Origin: Gongronella butleri
Taxonomy: Eukaryota; Mucoromycota; Mucoromycetes; Mucorales; Cunninghamellaceae
DNA length: 64,000 nt
NCBI GenBank assembly: GCA_025201375.1
Contig: JAIWZP010000015.1
Coordinates: 372,001-436,000, forward strand
Reading direction: 5' to 3'
A program made the translations under genes and the position numbers. The notes below the pieces were generated by a model that saw only the letters and a program-made list of their open reading frames with translations, had not been told where the DNA came from and made no database searches. Within the stretch, counting starts at the first letter, position 1, and every line of letters begins with the position of its first letter. Shown one piece after another: positions 45,252 through 57,649 of this stretch.

Positions 45252-47922
45252 TAGGGGAGTGTAAACAAAAGGAAAGAGAAAAGAAAAACACGCGCACTTC
45301 GTCATCTCCGACCGCGTTTCTCTCTTTGCTTCCTGACTATAGCAGTTGAAACTCAGCCAACCAATCAGTCCATCAATTTCCATTTACGATTTTTCATTTT
45401 TTGCTGTGTCTGAAGCGGTGCCAAGCTGCCCAATCCAAAATATAAGAAATGGGTCTCCAGGTTTATGCCAACCTTGCACACAAGAAAAGAGGTGCGGAAA
45501 ACTCAAGAACAGCATCAAAAGTGAATGAATGCAATGCTTCGTTGGCGAGCAGGCAGCGATTTTAGATTTTGCTTTTCAGGTTAAATTGCACCAGGAAAAC
45601 GCGTCATGCAGCTGCACTGACGCGTCCACTGGCAAGAGACACACCAGATGCATGGCTTTGATAAGAGGCAGACGCGTGCAACTCAATCATGGCAAGATCC
45701 ACCACCGCGTCAAAAGTGGCCCGCAAATGGGCTCTTTCTCTCCCATGTGCCAATTCTGCCAAAATTCGTATTTTTCACAAATCACCAATGTGTACATATG
45801 TGCTAGGTCGTGCTCCATTTGGTGATATGCATTTGTGCGCACGGTAACCATTTTTTGTTGGGCCTTGCCCAAAAAATAGGACATCAGGCGCAATTTTTCG
45901 TGTTTTGCTCAAAACTTGTCCCATGGGCCCTCGATTTTTATCGACAAAGAAGTATCTCGTCTGTCAATGCGTGCAAAGAAGCGAAAGGGGGCATCGGCCA
46001 GGAAACAGATGGGCAAAGTAAAAAGAGGAGGCATCGGCCAGGGAACAGGTTTTCAAGGCAGAAAAAGATGAATTGCCAAGGGAAAAAGTGAAAAAAGCAG
46101 ACAAATTTGATTCGAAAATGGTGCAGACGGGTAGTGTTGAATTAGAAGTTCGACAATCATCCCCGTACTGCTCCAGCGGTGATACATTACCGCGCAGCAT
46201 CGCAGCGATGCCCGACCCAGACGACGAATGTCAATAAAGACCCCCCTATGAAGCCCCCATTTTTGCATGGCTCTGGAACTTGCCAGTCATTGGTTACGAA
46301 ACGTAAAAAAAAAATACAAATTGGCCGCGCGACGCGCTTTTTCTCCCTTTTATTATTTATTTAATTGTGCGCAACAATTAATGACCGGTGCCGTTTATGA
46401 CCGTCTATTCGGAGGCGTCCTCTAGTCAAACGGCTTACAAGTTCATATCACGCTTATGCGTCATTCGCCGCGCCCAAAGCGACGGGTCCTAAAGGACTCT
46501 GATTTACAAGGTCCTGCGGCCGAAGGATTCTTCAACCTCTTTGGTACTGATCCGAGCCGCCTGTTTTTCTTTCTGCAGCGAGCACGCATCGACCAAGCAC
46601 CTTTTTTCTTGTCTCTGGATCCTTTTATGATACTTTATATCGCAAATCTCGTTCATACCGCGACGCACCTGAGACATCACTTATGAGAAACCCGCCAACA
46701 GCATTGCTACATGCTTCACAAAAAGCAGCACCAAAAGTTCAAAGCGACACACGATGCCGATTGCGCTACTGCGCATTGCAGGTGAGGATGATGCTGAAAA
46801 AGACGATGCTGGCAAAGTGACACGAAATACTGCCAGAATTAGACACCTCTGGGAATCGAGAAAAAAAATGCAGGGCATCAAAGCGCGTCTGATGCGACGT
46901 GACTCGTTTGTTTGTGCGTATTTTATGGTAAGACGCGTTTTTTTTTTTGTGCGTGTATTTGACTCTACGCACCCCAGGGACCATTTATGAAAATGAATGC
47001 ACTGCGTTGTCGTCCTCTCTGACACGTGCAATGTTCGTTTGTGAATTCCATGGAGGTTGTGGCCTGTTTTTATGCAAGTTTTTGGATTTCAGAGGGGTTT
47101 GCAACCCGCGGCAAGCCCAATTGGGCAAGGCAACGAAGTGGTGGCACCATCTGCAGCACCTCCAGATATGGCTTGCACAATTCTGTGGCTGAGGGATGGT
47201 CGTCTGCCATTGTCACACAGCTATACCATGCTCACTACCGCAAACCACTACTAAAGGGCCATTTTTTTTCTTTTTTATTAATTTGATCCAGCCAGTGATC
47301 CGTAAGAGTGTTCCTTGCGCAGCCCAATTGGGCTTGGCGTGACATTACCTTAAAGACGAAATGAAAAAGTAGAGTTTTGCGCCAAATAAATGGATCATCA
47401 TCGATTTTTATCGATTTCTCAAGGAACGATCGCGATGAAAAGAATGGTGTGGGGTTGGTGAACCGTGAGTAAGATCACGCTCGGGTGCTTCATGGCACAG
47501 AAATCACATGCAATGGCACGATCACGGTAAAAAAAAGACGATCACGCGCTTGGTCCGTGTCAAAAGCGGCAACAAACAGACGTGTACCATTTGTTTCACT
47601 ACCGTCGTCCACGCAATGGATCCGCGCGACTCTTGTATGCATGATCTGCATTGTACAAAAGAAAAAAAAACGAGTTTAATGGGGGCATCACGAGCCATTG
47701 TACGAAAGAAAAGAAAAGCATAAGGAAAGTGGTGGAAGAGAAATGGCGCTTGGGGCAGTTGCATGATGTAACGTAAAACATAAAGAGAAAAAGGTATGCA
47801 GAGGATCGATGATGAGGATGGAGATCAAAATGACTCAAAAGGAGAGTTGAGGGTGGAAAAAGCGGGACAGGGTATGCAAAAAAACGAATCTATACATCAA
47901 AAGGAGGGGATAATTTTTTTTT
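45252..47922. other. Intergenic; repeat fragments and one weak ORF
   Basis: The Fanzor promoter should lie just above 45251. 45570-45720 resembles 29590-29760 (shared GCGAGAGACACA-like and GCAGACGC blocks). A 76-codon plus frame at 46456-46686 (GFFNLFGTDPSRLFFFLQRA, then DPFMILYIANLVHTATHLRH) has protein-like composition but no domain I know. An overlapping frame from 46396 makes its start uncertain. The rest shows no gene. Confidence 0.35.
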
Positions 47923-49749
47923 TCATGATCTACTGCTTGCGGTGGTCGGTCGTCGCCGTGTGATCTGGACATTTTGCATGACGGACTGCAGGTCGCGCAG
48001 CCAGGTGAGGATTTCGTCAAGTGATTCGCCCTTGAAAGTGAATTGCTTGGATGGCGTCGAGCCTGCGGCATCGAGAAGACTAGAAATCTCGTCCGAAAAT
48101 TGGCGCGTAGGGTCCGGTGCGTCCTCGACGAGGATAAAGCTGGCGTCCATGCGCTTGACGGTCTTGATGCTGGCGTTTTTGAGCCGCACCTTGGTCTTGT
48201 ACGTGAGCGCACCATCCACAGGGCGTGCAAGGACCAATTGGTCGTTTAAAAGAAAACAGATGCGCACTTCCATGCCGCCCTTGCTTTCCGCACATAGAAG
48301 CTTGCCACTGCGGATGAATTGCCGCGGCTGGTCCATCATGAACGGGCACCCGCGCACCGTCAGACTCATGTCCATCATCTGACTGATGTTGCGGCATATC
48401 TTGATGCTAAAAAAAAAAGAGAGAAAATCGCGCGACGCGTTAGCAAATTCTTGAAAAAAAAACACAGTTTTGGTCGATTTTACCGAGGTTTGGCATCTTG
48501 ATCGACGGGTGCAAAGCGCTTTTGCAGCTGCTTGAGCTGCGCAGAATCCGGGTGACTCGGATCGGTCAATTTGTACAGTTCCAAAATCAAGTGGTAGTAC
48601 TGGGGAAGCGCGTACAGAGGCAATTCCAGCAAAGAAAACAGGTGAATGTCGCCAATACCGCCGGGATTCGTCACATTGGCCTCCAGCAGCTTGCGCGCTT
48701 CCTTGTGGCGACTGAGCACTTCCAGGATGGCCATCATCCGAGGGAAGTTTTCAAGGTAAAGATCATACACAGGGACCGATTCAAGCTAAATTCATCAAAA
48801 ACAAAGGGGCAACGACGCGTCAGTTTGCTTTCCGAGAAAAAGTCCCAGCACAATGGGCAATCATACCAATTGAAGAAGCACATCAGATAACAGCTGCGTA
48901 GGGCCCCAGATTTGAAATCTATTGCTCCCAAATTAATAAAATAATGAGACACAAGGTCCATTTTGCATTTCGGGCATGCAATTTGCAAAAGCAATGCATC
49001 TTTTTTTCTCTTTTTTTGCATTTTACCTTTGGGAAAGCTTCTCTAAAAATAGTTCGTGCGCGCGATACAGACGCTCCATGGGCATAAAGAACATTTCAAT
49101 ATCCTGGCGCGTGAGCGTGACATTGCTTGCGACGCGCTGGTTGGCGGTAAGCGAAAAGTGCTTGAGGATAGGCCGCTGAAAGGTGTTGCGGCAGACGTGC
49201 AGCCGATTGACATAGTCGGATTCGGAATCAAAGAGTTTCTGGACAAGTGCCTGGCGTTTGCGAAATTGCTTCTCGGACATTTCTGCGAATTGAATGATGA
49301 TGTTATTAGATGAGCTCTTGCAGATTGCGCTGCAACATGGGGCGGCGAGTCTCGCGCCCAAAAAAAAAAAAAAAACAAAAAAAAAAAAAAGAAAAAGGCG
49401 ACCCAATCAAGCGCCGATCTATCATGCCGATCCTGCCTTTTTTTGCCCCCCACATTTTTTTGTTTCCAATTGCACCTCTGTTCCCAGCCTGCTTACCAAA
49501 GACTTGGACGTCATCCTCCACTTCCTCGTGGGAAAAGAAGTCGTAAAGCTCGTCAATGATGCCGACAGGCTCATCCTCGGGCATTAGATCCTCTTGGCTC
49601 TGGTAGGTGCTGGTGGTAGTCGTATCACTGATGAGCTGGCTGCCGCTCATGGTGCTGCTTCTCGTGCTGCTTCTGGCTGAGGATGTGGTGGAGAGGGTGG
49701 TGGGGGTGCTTGACGTGCGGCGCGAACTGTTTCGGATGCGACTGAACAT
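47923..49749 (-). CDS. Rho-family guanine nucleotide exchange factor (DH-PH)
   Basis: DH domains open the nucleotide site of Rho/Cdc42/Rac GTPases; PH domains place them at membranes. About six exons from ATG 49749 (MFSRIRNSSRRTSSTPTTLS, a Ser/Thr-rich tail). The DH domain begins with KRQALVQKLFDSESDYVNRL (the conserved E-x-x-Y segment). It continues through DIEMFFMPMERLYRAHELFL and IWGPTQLLSDVLLQL to YDLYLENFPRMMAILEVLSR and LLELPLYALPQYYHLILELY. The PH part includes RQFIRSGKLLCAESKGGMEV, RICFLLNDQLVLARPV and ending ESLDEILTWLRDLQSVMQN, which fits the PH C-terminal helix. Target GTPase not predictable. Confidence 0.92.
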
Positions 49750-52106
49750 AAAAAGACGAAAACAAACGAAACGGGCGAGAAAAAAAAAAGAGGTACAAGA
49801 AACAAAAAAAAAGTGTACCTAAGAAAAGAAAAGAAAAGAAAAAGAGAAAGAAAAAAAAAAAAAGGTGGGGTCCACCAGAGCGTGAAGATCTGTTTTTGAT
49901 TTTGTGGATGTTTCCATTTGGCTTATTATATTTGTAGAATTTAACGTTTTCACCCCCATTTCGCGTGTAACAATCGTGGTAGCGGACACCCAGAGATTGC
50001 TGTGATGCCTCCTTGTGTCACCTGCCTCGGTTGGGCACAGACATCAAGAGAAAATCACGCTGTCCTTTTCACGTTTCAGGGGTGATGTGGTGGCTCAACC
50101 GCCTTCCCCCGCATTTCACATGGCAATGCACCAACCACAAGTGCACGGCGCATCCCCCAGCGGCCGCTCACACACGGCCTGAATATGAGAAATAAAGAAA
50201 AAAAAAAAAGGACGCAACGCGTGCTGGGCTTTGGGGGGTAGGCGCGTTTGCGTTTCATGCCCATTGGCGGCCCCCCTGCCTTGCCCGATCAGGGTGCCAA
50301 GCTAGCCCGCACCCTCCGCTACCAGATCCGGTTAAGCTCACCCAACATTGCGCATCTCCATCCGTCCATCAAAAATAAAAAAACAAGTTTTCCTCATTTT
50401 TTTTTCAAGGAATCCAGTAGATTTATTGTTTTTATTGTTTTTTTTTTTGCACATGTCATCCTTTCCTCCTTCGGTCACGCGAAGTGTTTGACATGGCATG
50501 AATTGGCCCCTTTACAGCGAGAGATTTTCAACAAAAGAAAGCTTGACTGTGAAAATTGAACAAGCAATGAGGCGCACAGTAATTGGGACACACCAGGCTT
50601 GCTTTTTCTCTATCAGAAAAAACAAACAAGTTTATTAAATCCTGTGTAACGTTCCCACCTTGCGGGGGGGGAGGCAGGGGAGGAAAAAGAGCAAAAATGG
50701 AAGGACTTTTGGTTCCAAACCCGCTTGCCGCCTCGTTCCAGCAGCTGGATCGATTTTCTATGCCGAACCGACAACCCAGAAAGGCAAAACAGGGGGAGGT
50801 ACCGCAAAACGCGAGACCAGGGCGCTCGTTTTTGTCATTAGCGCCGCAAAAACGTTCAGACGCGCCGCAAAAGCGTGTTTTTTTTTTATAAATGACAGGA
50901 CCTTGATTTTTTTATTTTTTGCCAGTCAAGAAGGTTGCACCACTGACAAGTTCATAATGGCAAGGTGTAGCCTCAGGCTTCATGAAGAAACTTAAAAAAT
51001 TGCATATTACGAAACAGAAATGCCAAAAACAGGAATATCCATGGAGCCAATGCAATGGGGCACACTACCTCATTGTGGTCCCCCATGCCATGCAAGGAAA
51101 AATATAACATTTATCACTATCCTGTCATCCTAGGGCCATGGCATCCTGCGTCCATCAACAAAAAAAAAATGACAGAAATGGCATGTGTCATGCCTTTTTT
51201 TTTTCACCTTGCGTGATTAGACTTTGGGTGTCACGCTTCACCAGGCGTGGTTGGTGTGCACTGTGGCTTAATCGTGCCGTGCCTCGGTCGCATTATTAGC
51301 GCGTGACAATGGCCTTTTGCTTGTTTTTGAGCAATCAAGTCGAATGAGGTGTTGCCAAATGCATTGGATTGGACGTCGCACGCACACGCCATGCGAATTG
51401 GCTAAAAAAAGACATAGAGAGAGATGATTTTCTCTCAAGGTGCTCTCATTTGAGTTTTGAAGAGTCACCGAAACGCGAATTAAGCTTTCGAGAGCCCTGC
51501 CAGAAAAATCCTGGGCAAGCTCGTTGAACTTTGGTGCGCACATTTAGCTCTTGATGGTCATTGGGTCGCCTTGAAGCCTTGTGGCGAAGCGTGCGACGTA
51601 TTTTAAATCGATGAAACGCTCACAAAATAGTGAAAAACACGTGTTTGACCTTGAAGACACACGAACGTGGAGTTGTCAATGGCCATGGAGGGAGGTTGAG
51701 TGCTTGCAGTGCGAGCAAACGTGATAAATCGCGCGCTTTCTCTCATTTTTTTTCGAGCTAAACTGATAAATCCGCGCGATCACGTCCTTTTTCTCTTGCA
51801 TTTGCACTCTGTTTTTGGCAGGTAGCTAATGATTCTTTTCTTTTCTAGAACCATCATAGTTTCATTGGTGCCGTCGCTTGCTGTATAATTGATTGACCAT
51901 GATTTTCTGCCGATCCATGTCGTGTCAGGGCGAGCGCTGGGCAAAGCAAGCTAAAAAAGTCGAGCGGAATTTAAAAACCAGTCCAATGAGGGGCCGGATG
52001 CGCGCGACAAAACAAGGAAAAGGGCAGCGCCCTTTTTATTTTTCGGCGTCTCTCTCTCTCGCTCTTTTTTATCTTTTTTTTTTTTTTCTCTCTGTTTGTT
52101 GACAAC
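49750..52106. other. Intergenic, no gene recognised
   Basis: A-rich RhoGEF leader region, then mixed sequence. Frames such as 50248-50559 and 50583-50891 lack start context and conserved-looking composition. The last 80 bp are TC-rich (CTCTCTCTC plus T-run) immediately before the next ATG. Confidence 0.45.
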
Positions 52107-54892
52107 ATGGGAAAAAATAAGCAACGCGCCTTGGTGGCAGTGCGCAGCTCAAAAGGATCAGCAGCGTCTTTGCCTGATATTGAGGTAAGCTCGTTTGTGC
52201 GTGCGTGGGCGTATTTGTGTCGATTCTGACGACCGCGTTGTTGTTTTTCTCAGAGCTTTGTCAAGGAAACTGTGACACAGCTGACGCCGGCGCACCAGCG
52301 TGCGGTGCTGAATCTGCTCCCGGCATGTGATCAGCAACATGGTAGCCTGGAAGCGGCACTGGAGAACAACAATGCGTTTTGGGAGTGTCTCGTCGAGTGG
52401 CAAAAGCAACTAAAAGCCGGGCGCTTTGAGCACCCAGAAAAGGAACCATTCACGACTGAGGACTTTAAGCACGCGTCATGGAAGGTAAGAATTCGATCTA
52501 AAAAAAAAAGAACGAGAATTGAGCAAGAATTGAGCCGCTTTTTTTTGTTTTTTCTTATTTTTAGGATGAGAATTTTGAGCGCTACTGGGGCGAGAGGCTG
52601 CACATGCCTGTGCCTACGCACGACGTGTTTGCGCTGCCGCCGACGCTGCCGAGCGCGTCGTCCAAGGGCAAATTCAAGATCAAGCCCAAGGAAAACGCGA
52701 CGACGCTCAAGATCCCCGAGCGATTTGACAAGAAAAAGGCGCGTCCCACGCCGCGCCGCAATTCCAACGTGTACAAGGCGCCAGTCTTGGACGACACGGA
52801 CGGGGACCCTGAGGATGACACGTATACGGACGAAGAAGATGAAGATGCCGGCCGCCGCAAGCGGCCTCCCACGAAGCGCAAAGATCTTGCTTCGTCCGTG
52901 CCTGATGACGATGATGACTTCCAACCGCAACCACCACGCGCAATCAAAAACACCAAAGGTAGCCATCCGGCCAAGAAGCCACGCTTGGAAAGCCCTGTTT
53001 CGCCCAAAATGACGAACAAGGCCGCAAACAAGCCAAAGCAGCCGGCCAAGCGCCCCGCCAAGCGCCCCGCAAAAAGCCGTGCCGCCGCCAAGACCGCGAA
53101 CAAACCTGATCAAGAGCCAATGGACACAGAAGCTATGACGGTCGAATCAGAAAACGACGCGTCCCACGCTGCGCCCGCCATCGCGCCCAAGGCTACCGCT
53201 CCTGACGCGTCCAATGACACTGCAATGGATCAATCGAATACCAGCGCGACGAATGCACCCAATCCCACCGAAATGGACGCGTCCCATGGCAACGAAATCA
53301 CGGTTTCCGAGAAAAACGCCGTCGATGCGCCCGAACCTATGGACATTGACCACACGGAGACCAATGCCGCGTCCCAGCAAGCCCCTGAGCCCACACTGGC
53401 CACCGCGAACACCGCACCGCCTCAGCCAATCCCGTCTCAGCAGGATGACGCGTCAAAATTGTCAATGGCGCCGATTTCAGTGGAAAATCCCAATGATCAG
53501 GAACCATTGGAGGCGTCACCCGCGATTCAATTGACCACACCGGAGCCATCGGTGCACGTGGAGCCTAGCAGCACCAGCGCCACCAGCATTCAAGCCAACA
53601 TAGCCAAGGAAGTAACCAAGGAAACGGCCATGGAAACGCAAAACACCGAAAAAGAAGACATCATGGCCGCCGCCATGGAAACGACAAAGGATGAGGTCGT
53701 CGACAAAGCCATGGACATGGACGAAGGCGCGGTGGCTGACGAAATGGAGGCCAATTCCGTGGTCATGGCCGAAAATGCGTCGATCAACAAAGACACAAGC
53801 GTGCAGACCCTTTTGACTTCGGATCACAACCGTGCAGTCAGCAACACCAGTAGCAGCAGCACCATTACGATTGGCAAGGACGAAGTGGCAGCCATTGTCG
53901 CGGACAATGCCATGCCAGACGCGTCGTCGTCGTCGTCGCCCGCATCACCTTCGCCCACAGTACCTACAACGACAACCACCGAGCTCCATGGCTATCAAGA
54001 CGAAGCTGCCATGGGAAACGATGACGAAACGAGCACCACCCATGAAATTGCATCCCCCACACCGCCCATCATGCCCGAAAACGTCGAAAACGAGGAAAAA
54101 ACGCAAGAATCGCCAAATCACGAGGAAATCTCGCCTGTCCAGCCGTCAATGCCTGATTGGCAGTATGAAGCGCAGCAAAAGCAATCCTACGCGGCTCTTC
54201 AGCAAGCATATTTACCAGCTTCATCAACACAACCATCGTTTACATCGAATTCGCAGAATTATCTGTCGCAACATGTGTATTTGCAGCCAATGTCGCAACC
54301 ACAGCAACCCGCTTCACAGCCATTGTCGCAACAGGCGTACTTTCAACCTCCGCCGCTGCTGCCGCAACAGCCGCAGCAGCAGCTTCCGCGCACGGTGCCT
54401 GCACGCACCTATTTGCCAACGTCATCAACAGCCAGCGTGCTGGGCAAGGCGTCGCCGTCGCCGTACGCGTCGTTTGAACTCCCGACCCACAAATCACTCA
54501 AAGTCGGCGCGCCACCATCGCCATACGCGGCCGAGGGCTCGCTTGGCTACGGCATGGGCTCATCCATCGTGCCGGGGCCATTGACGCCGGCTCGCACATC
54601 ACACTCCCCTATCAACAAGCGTGCTCAATCGCCGCAATCGCCTGCCACAAGCCGACGCTCGTCCCAATCACCCACCACCGCTGCCAACACGGGGGGCTAT
54701 CCCATTGTTCCCCCTGCATCCACATCCCAGCACCAACAATACACCACACAGACGCCTCAGCAAGTCCTGCTCAACGCCAATGCCAATGCCGCCCAACTCG
54801 ATCAGACACAGGCCCTGCAGCAGCCACCCAACACCACCGATGCCACAAAGAACTCCTTCTTTTCCAATGGCTTCAACTTTTTCACTCAATAG
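52107..54892 (+). CDS. Asx-homology (ASXH/DEUBAD-type) domain protein with long disordered tail
   Basis: ASXH/DEUBAD domains activate or recruit deubiquitinases (ASXL with BAP1 in animals). Three exons: 52107-52184, 52254-52484, 52565-54892, giving 878 aa. The basic N-terminus (MGKNKQRALVAVRSSKGSAA) precedes the ASXH region at about 25-115. It shows SFVKETVTQLTPAHQRAVLN, LLPACDQQHGSLEAALENNN, AFWECLVEWQKQLKAGRFEH, and then DENFERYWGERL, matching the W-K-D-E-x-F-x-x-Y-W-G end of the domain. The tail has basic Lys/Pro/Ala stretches (about 150-290), acidic Met/Asp/Ala-rich repeats, and a Gln/Pro/Ser-rich C-terminus. Which DUB it serves is unknown. AATAAA follows at about 55010. Confidence 0.8.
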
Positions 54893-56421
54893 CCCCCATT
54901 CTTTGGTTCCCTTTTTTTTTTCTTTTCTTCTTGATGACTTGGGGGCTTTCCACCCCCCTTCATCTCACTCTCCATCGCAAAGCTATTATATCATTCAAAG
55001 TGCACAAGAAATAAAATTCATTTCCGATTCCCATTTGTAAAAAAAAAAAAGTTTGACAGGTATGGATGCTGTTGGGACCGAGGTGTTCGGCAGCTATATT
55101 GTGCATATCCTATCATTCAAGTCAAGTATACAATAAAGAGGCGTGTTGCCGAGGATATCTGGACTGGGAGCATTTTTATTGTTTGTTTTTCGCTATTTCT
55201 CTATGAATCCACAATCTGCAAGTCATTTTACTCTTTGGGGCCGACAAAGTCACCTGTTCTCGTTCAAATGAAACTATTCTTGAGCATTGCAGCCAACTTG
55301 ATGTTGCTTTACGACGATTTTTAAAAATGGCGAATTATCCAAGGGGTGCAGTCGAGGACGTGAAAACGGACAAATTTAGGTCCTCGGATCGCCGTGCCAT
55401 TCACACACATGGGGAATGGCGTCTATTCACCGATAGAAATGCAATAAAAACCCAAGGGTTCATGGGCTAGTTTCGGCGTGAAATTTGCGTTGCATTTTCG
55501 TCACAAGGCTATCTCGACAAAGAATGGCTGCAGAACCACAATCTGCGGATCGCAAGAAAGAGCACGGGCTGCTTCGTCCGATGATGGCGATGATCACAAG
55601 AAAAAATGCGTTCCAGGCAGAAATGACGCGACCAGACCGTTTGCAGGTCAACTTTGACGCGTGATAAACCGCGTCAAATGTCGCGTGACACACGCCTATT
55701 CCTAACCAAACCTATACACCTGGCGTCTCTTGTGCTAATGGACGCGTCGGCGCGGCTCTATGGACGCGCTCTTCCCGTGCAATTCGCCTTTGAAGTTTAA
55801 TCTAAAATTGCAAATCTTTCGACAATGAGAAAGTGGACAGCGTTCTTTTTTAGCATTTTTCGCCGTTTCGCCACTAAACTTCACATGTGTGCAAGTTTGG
55901 CGGAATTCTGGAGACCCAAGTTTTGGATTTTGGTTCTGAGAGCGCGCCACGACTAAATTTTGATTTGCGCGTTTCGCGCTCCAAGGACTATTTCACAGAG
56001 TACAATGCGTGACTCACTATGGGTTTCCAGCCTGTTCTTTCACTTGGGACATGTTTCGTTGCACTATTTTCTAAACGAACAGGGAGAATTGTGCAAAATG
56101 GAGAACATAGGGCGTTTTGGCGCGATGCCTTGTCAATAAACTTGCCTTTGAACTCAAATGTCGACATATGACACAAAATGACGTGAAAAAGTGATCATAA
56201 AATGGATTTTGAACATAAAAGTCAAAAGGTTCACGTTTTATTGTATCGAGTTTAAAATACACAAAAATGCGACATTTTGGAAGGTAAAAAGGGTGTTTTC
56301 ATGGAGCCAGCCCAATCATTTGTCAAAAAAGAAGGTGGTATCGATGCAGAGATGCTTGTTGGTTGTCAATGAGGGAAGAGGATGAAGGGCAAAGGGAAGC
56401 CAATGGGCATTTTGAGCGCAA
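54893..56421. other. Intergenic, repeat-like, no gene recognised
   Basis: ASXH-gene 3'UTR to about 55040, then sequence with short direct similarities to other intergenic segments (TTGACGCGTGATAAACCGCG at 55652 resembles 29730-29750). No protein-like frame. Confidence 0.45.
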
Positions 56422-56631
56422 TTAGAGGCCACCGCCGCTACGACCGACATCGACGAGGCCAAGGCCATTGTTGATCTTGCGCCATTGCTTGCGACCAGAC
56501 ACGTCTGCGCCTTGGGCGGTCATCAGGCTGGGATGCGCCTGCGCAGGCTGTGCGGTGTTGCGGACATACGCATATCCAAGGGCGGCAGCAGCAGGCGAGG
56601 CAATCATGGTGGCGGTACGAGTGGGCAACAT
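56422..56631 (-). CDS. Small 69-aa protein, single exon, unknown function
   Basis: ATG 56631 follows a CT-rich leader. The product begins MLPTRTATMIASPAAAALGY (a possible short mitochondrial-type presequence: Arg, Ala, Thr, no acid), continues AYVRNTAQPAQAHPSLMTAQ, then GADVSGRKQWRKINNGLGLV and a Gly/Arg end. The ordered, mixed composition supports a real small protein; no family was recognised. A longer in-frame start at 56706 would add a hydrophobic segment but lies in the CT-rich leader. Confidence 0.6.
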   Translation of the reverse strand: MLPTRTATMIASPAAAALGYAYVRNTAQPAQAHPSLMTAQGADVSGRKQWRKINNGLGLVDVGRSGGGL

Positions 56632-57649
56632 TGTTGGAAATAGATCAATTGGTGTGGAGAGAGAAAGATTTGTCGTTGTAAAAAAAAAGAGACACAAGGA
56701 AAACAAGACCGTTTATATACTTTTTTTTTTATAGTATTCTTTAGCGTGCGGCGTCATCCATGCTTCAAATCGCGCGTTAATCTGGTGCCGCTGATAGTAA
56801 GTGGCATGGGCCCGCCATCGATCTCGAGCATCGCCGTATCAGCGCTGTGGAAAATGTCGGGACTCGCTGGGCCCTGTAATCAATGACGTCAATTCCGCCT
56901 GTCAAAAGGCAGCGCAGAGCAAAGCGGCATCTCAATTGCCCCCCGCCCGCTAGGCGCGCCAATCCCGTACCACCCGCCAATCTGCATTAACATGAAAACG
57001 ATTACGCAAAAGGCTAGACAATCAAGCGCGGCCCTGTGTGCGCCATCTGTCAAAATCGATGGCTTGAAAAAAAAAATGACGATGGCGATTCTTTTTGTAA
57101 AAGCACGAGGTGTACGTAGGGCACAGAGAGGGGGAGGAGAAAACAAAATACGGGATGAACCAAGTGCATGCCAAAAAAAAAAGATTGGTGACAAAAGACG
57201 GATTGGCGTGCATGGGCCATGCACCTTGATAGAAAAAGAGCTTGAGCGTGGTATATGAGAGATATCGATTTCGAGGCGATGACGGCGACAAGGGGCGGCA
57301 ATGGCGGGATATGGCGGGCAAGCTCCGCCTTTTTTTTTTTTTTTTTTTTTTTTTTGCTAACCGTTGACAGGCTCGCCAAATCGATTAGCCTAGTAGTCAG
57401 AAAAGGAACGTCATGACAACAATTCCCCGCTGCGGCGTGCGACCAAAAGCCCAGCAACCCGCCCCGCGTTTGCCTTTTGGCTACCCATTGCCATCCAGCC
57501 CGGGACAAAGCCAAATGGTTCAAAGCATACAAACAATCCATTGCCTAGAGAAGCAACCACAGACGTATCAGAAAAGGATCCCATCATGCGACGCGGCACA
57601 ACCATCGCAGATATTCTCTTTTCTCTTTTTTTTCCTAAAACACAAAATC
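56632..57649. other. Intergenic between the divergent small-protein and GPI-protein genes
   Basis: Contains T- and A-runs (T22 at about 57331-57355). A plus frame extends upstream of the GPI-protein ATG to 57413 but lacks signal-peptide character. No gene recognised. Confidence 0.45.
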
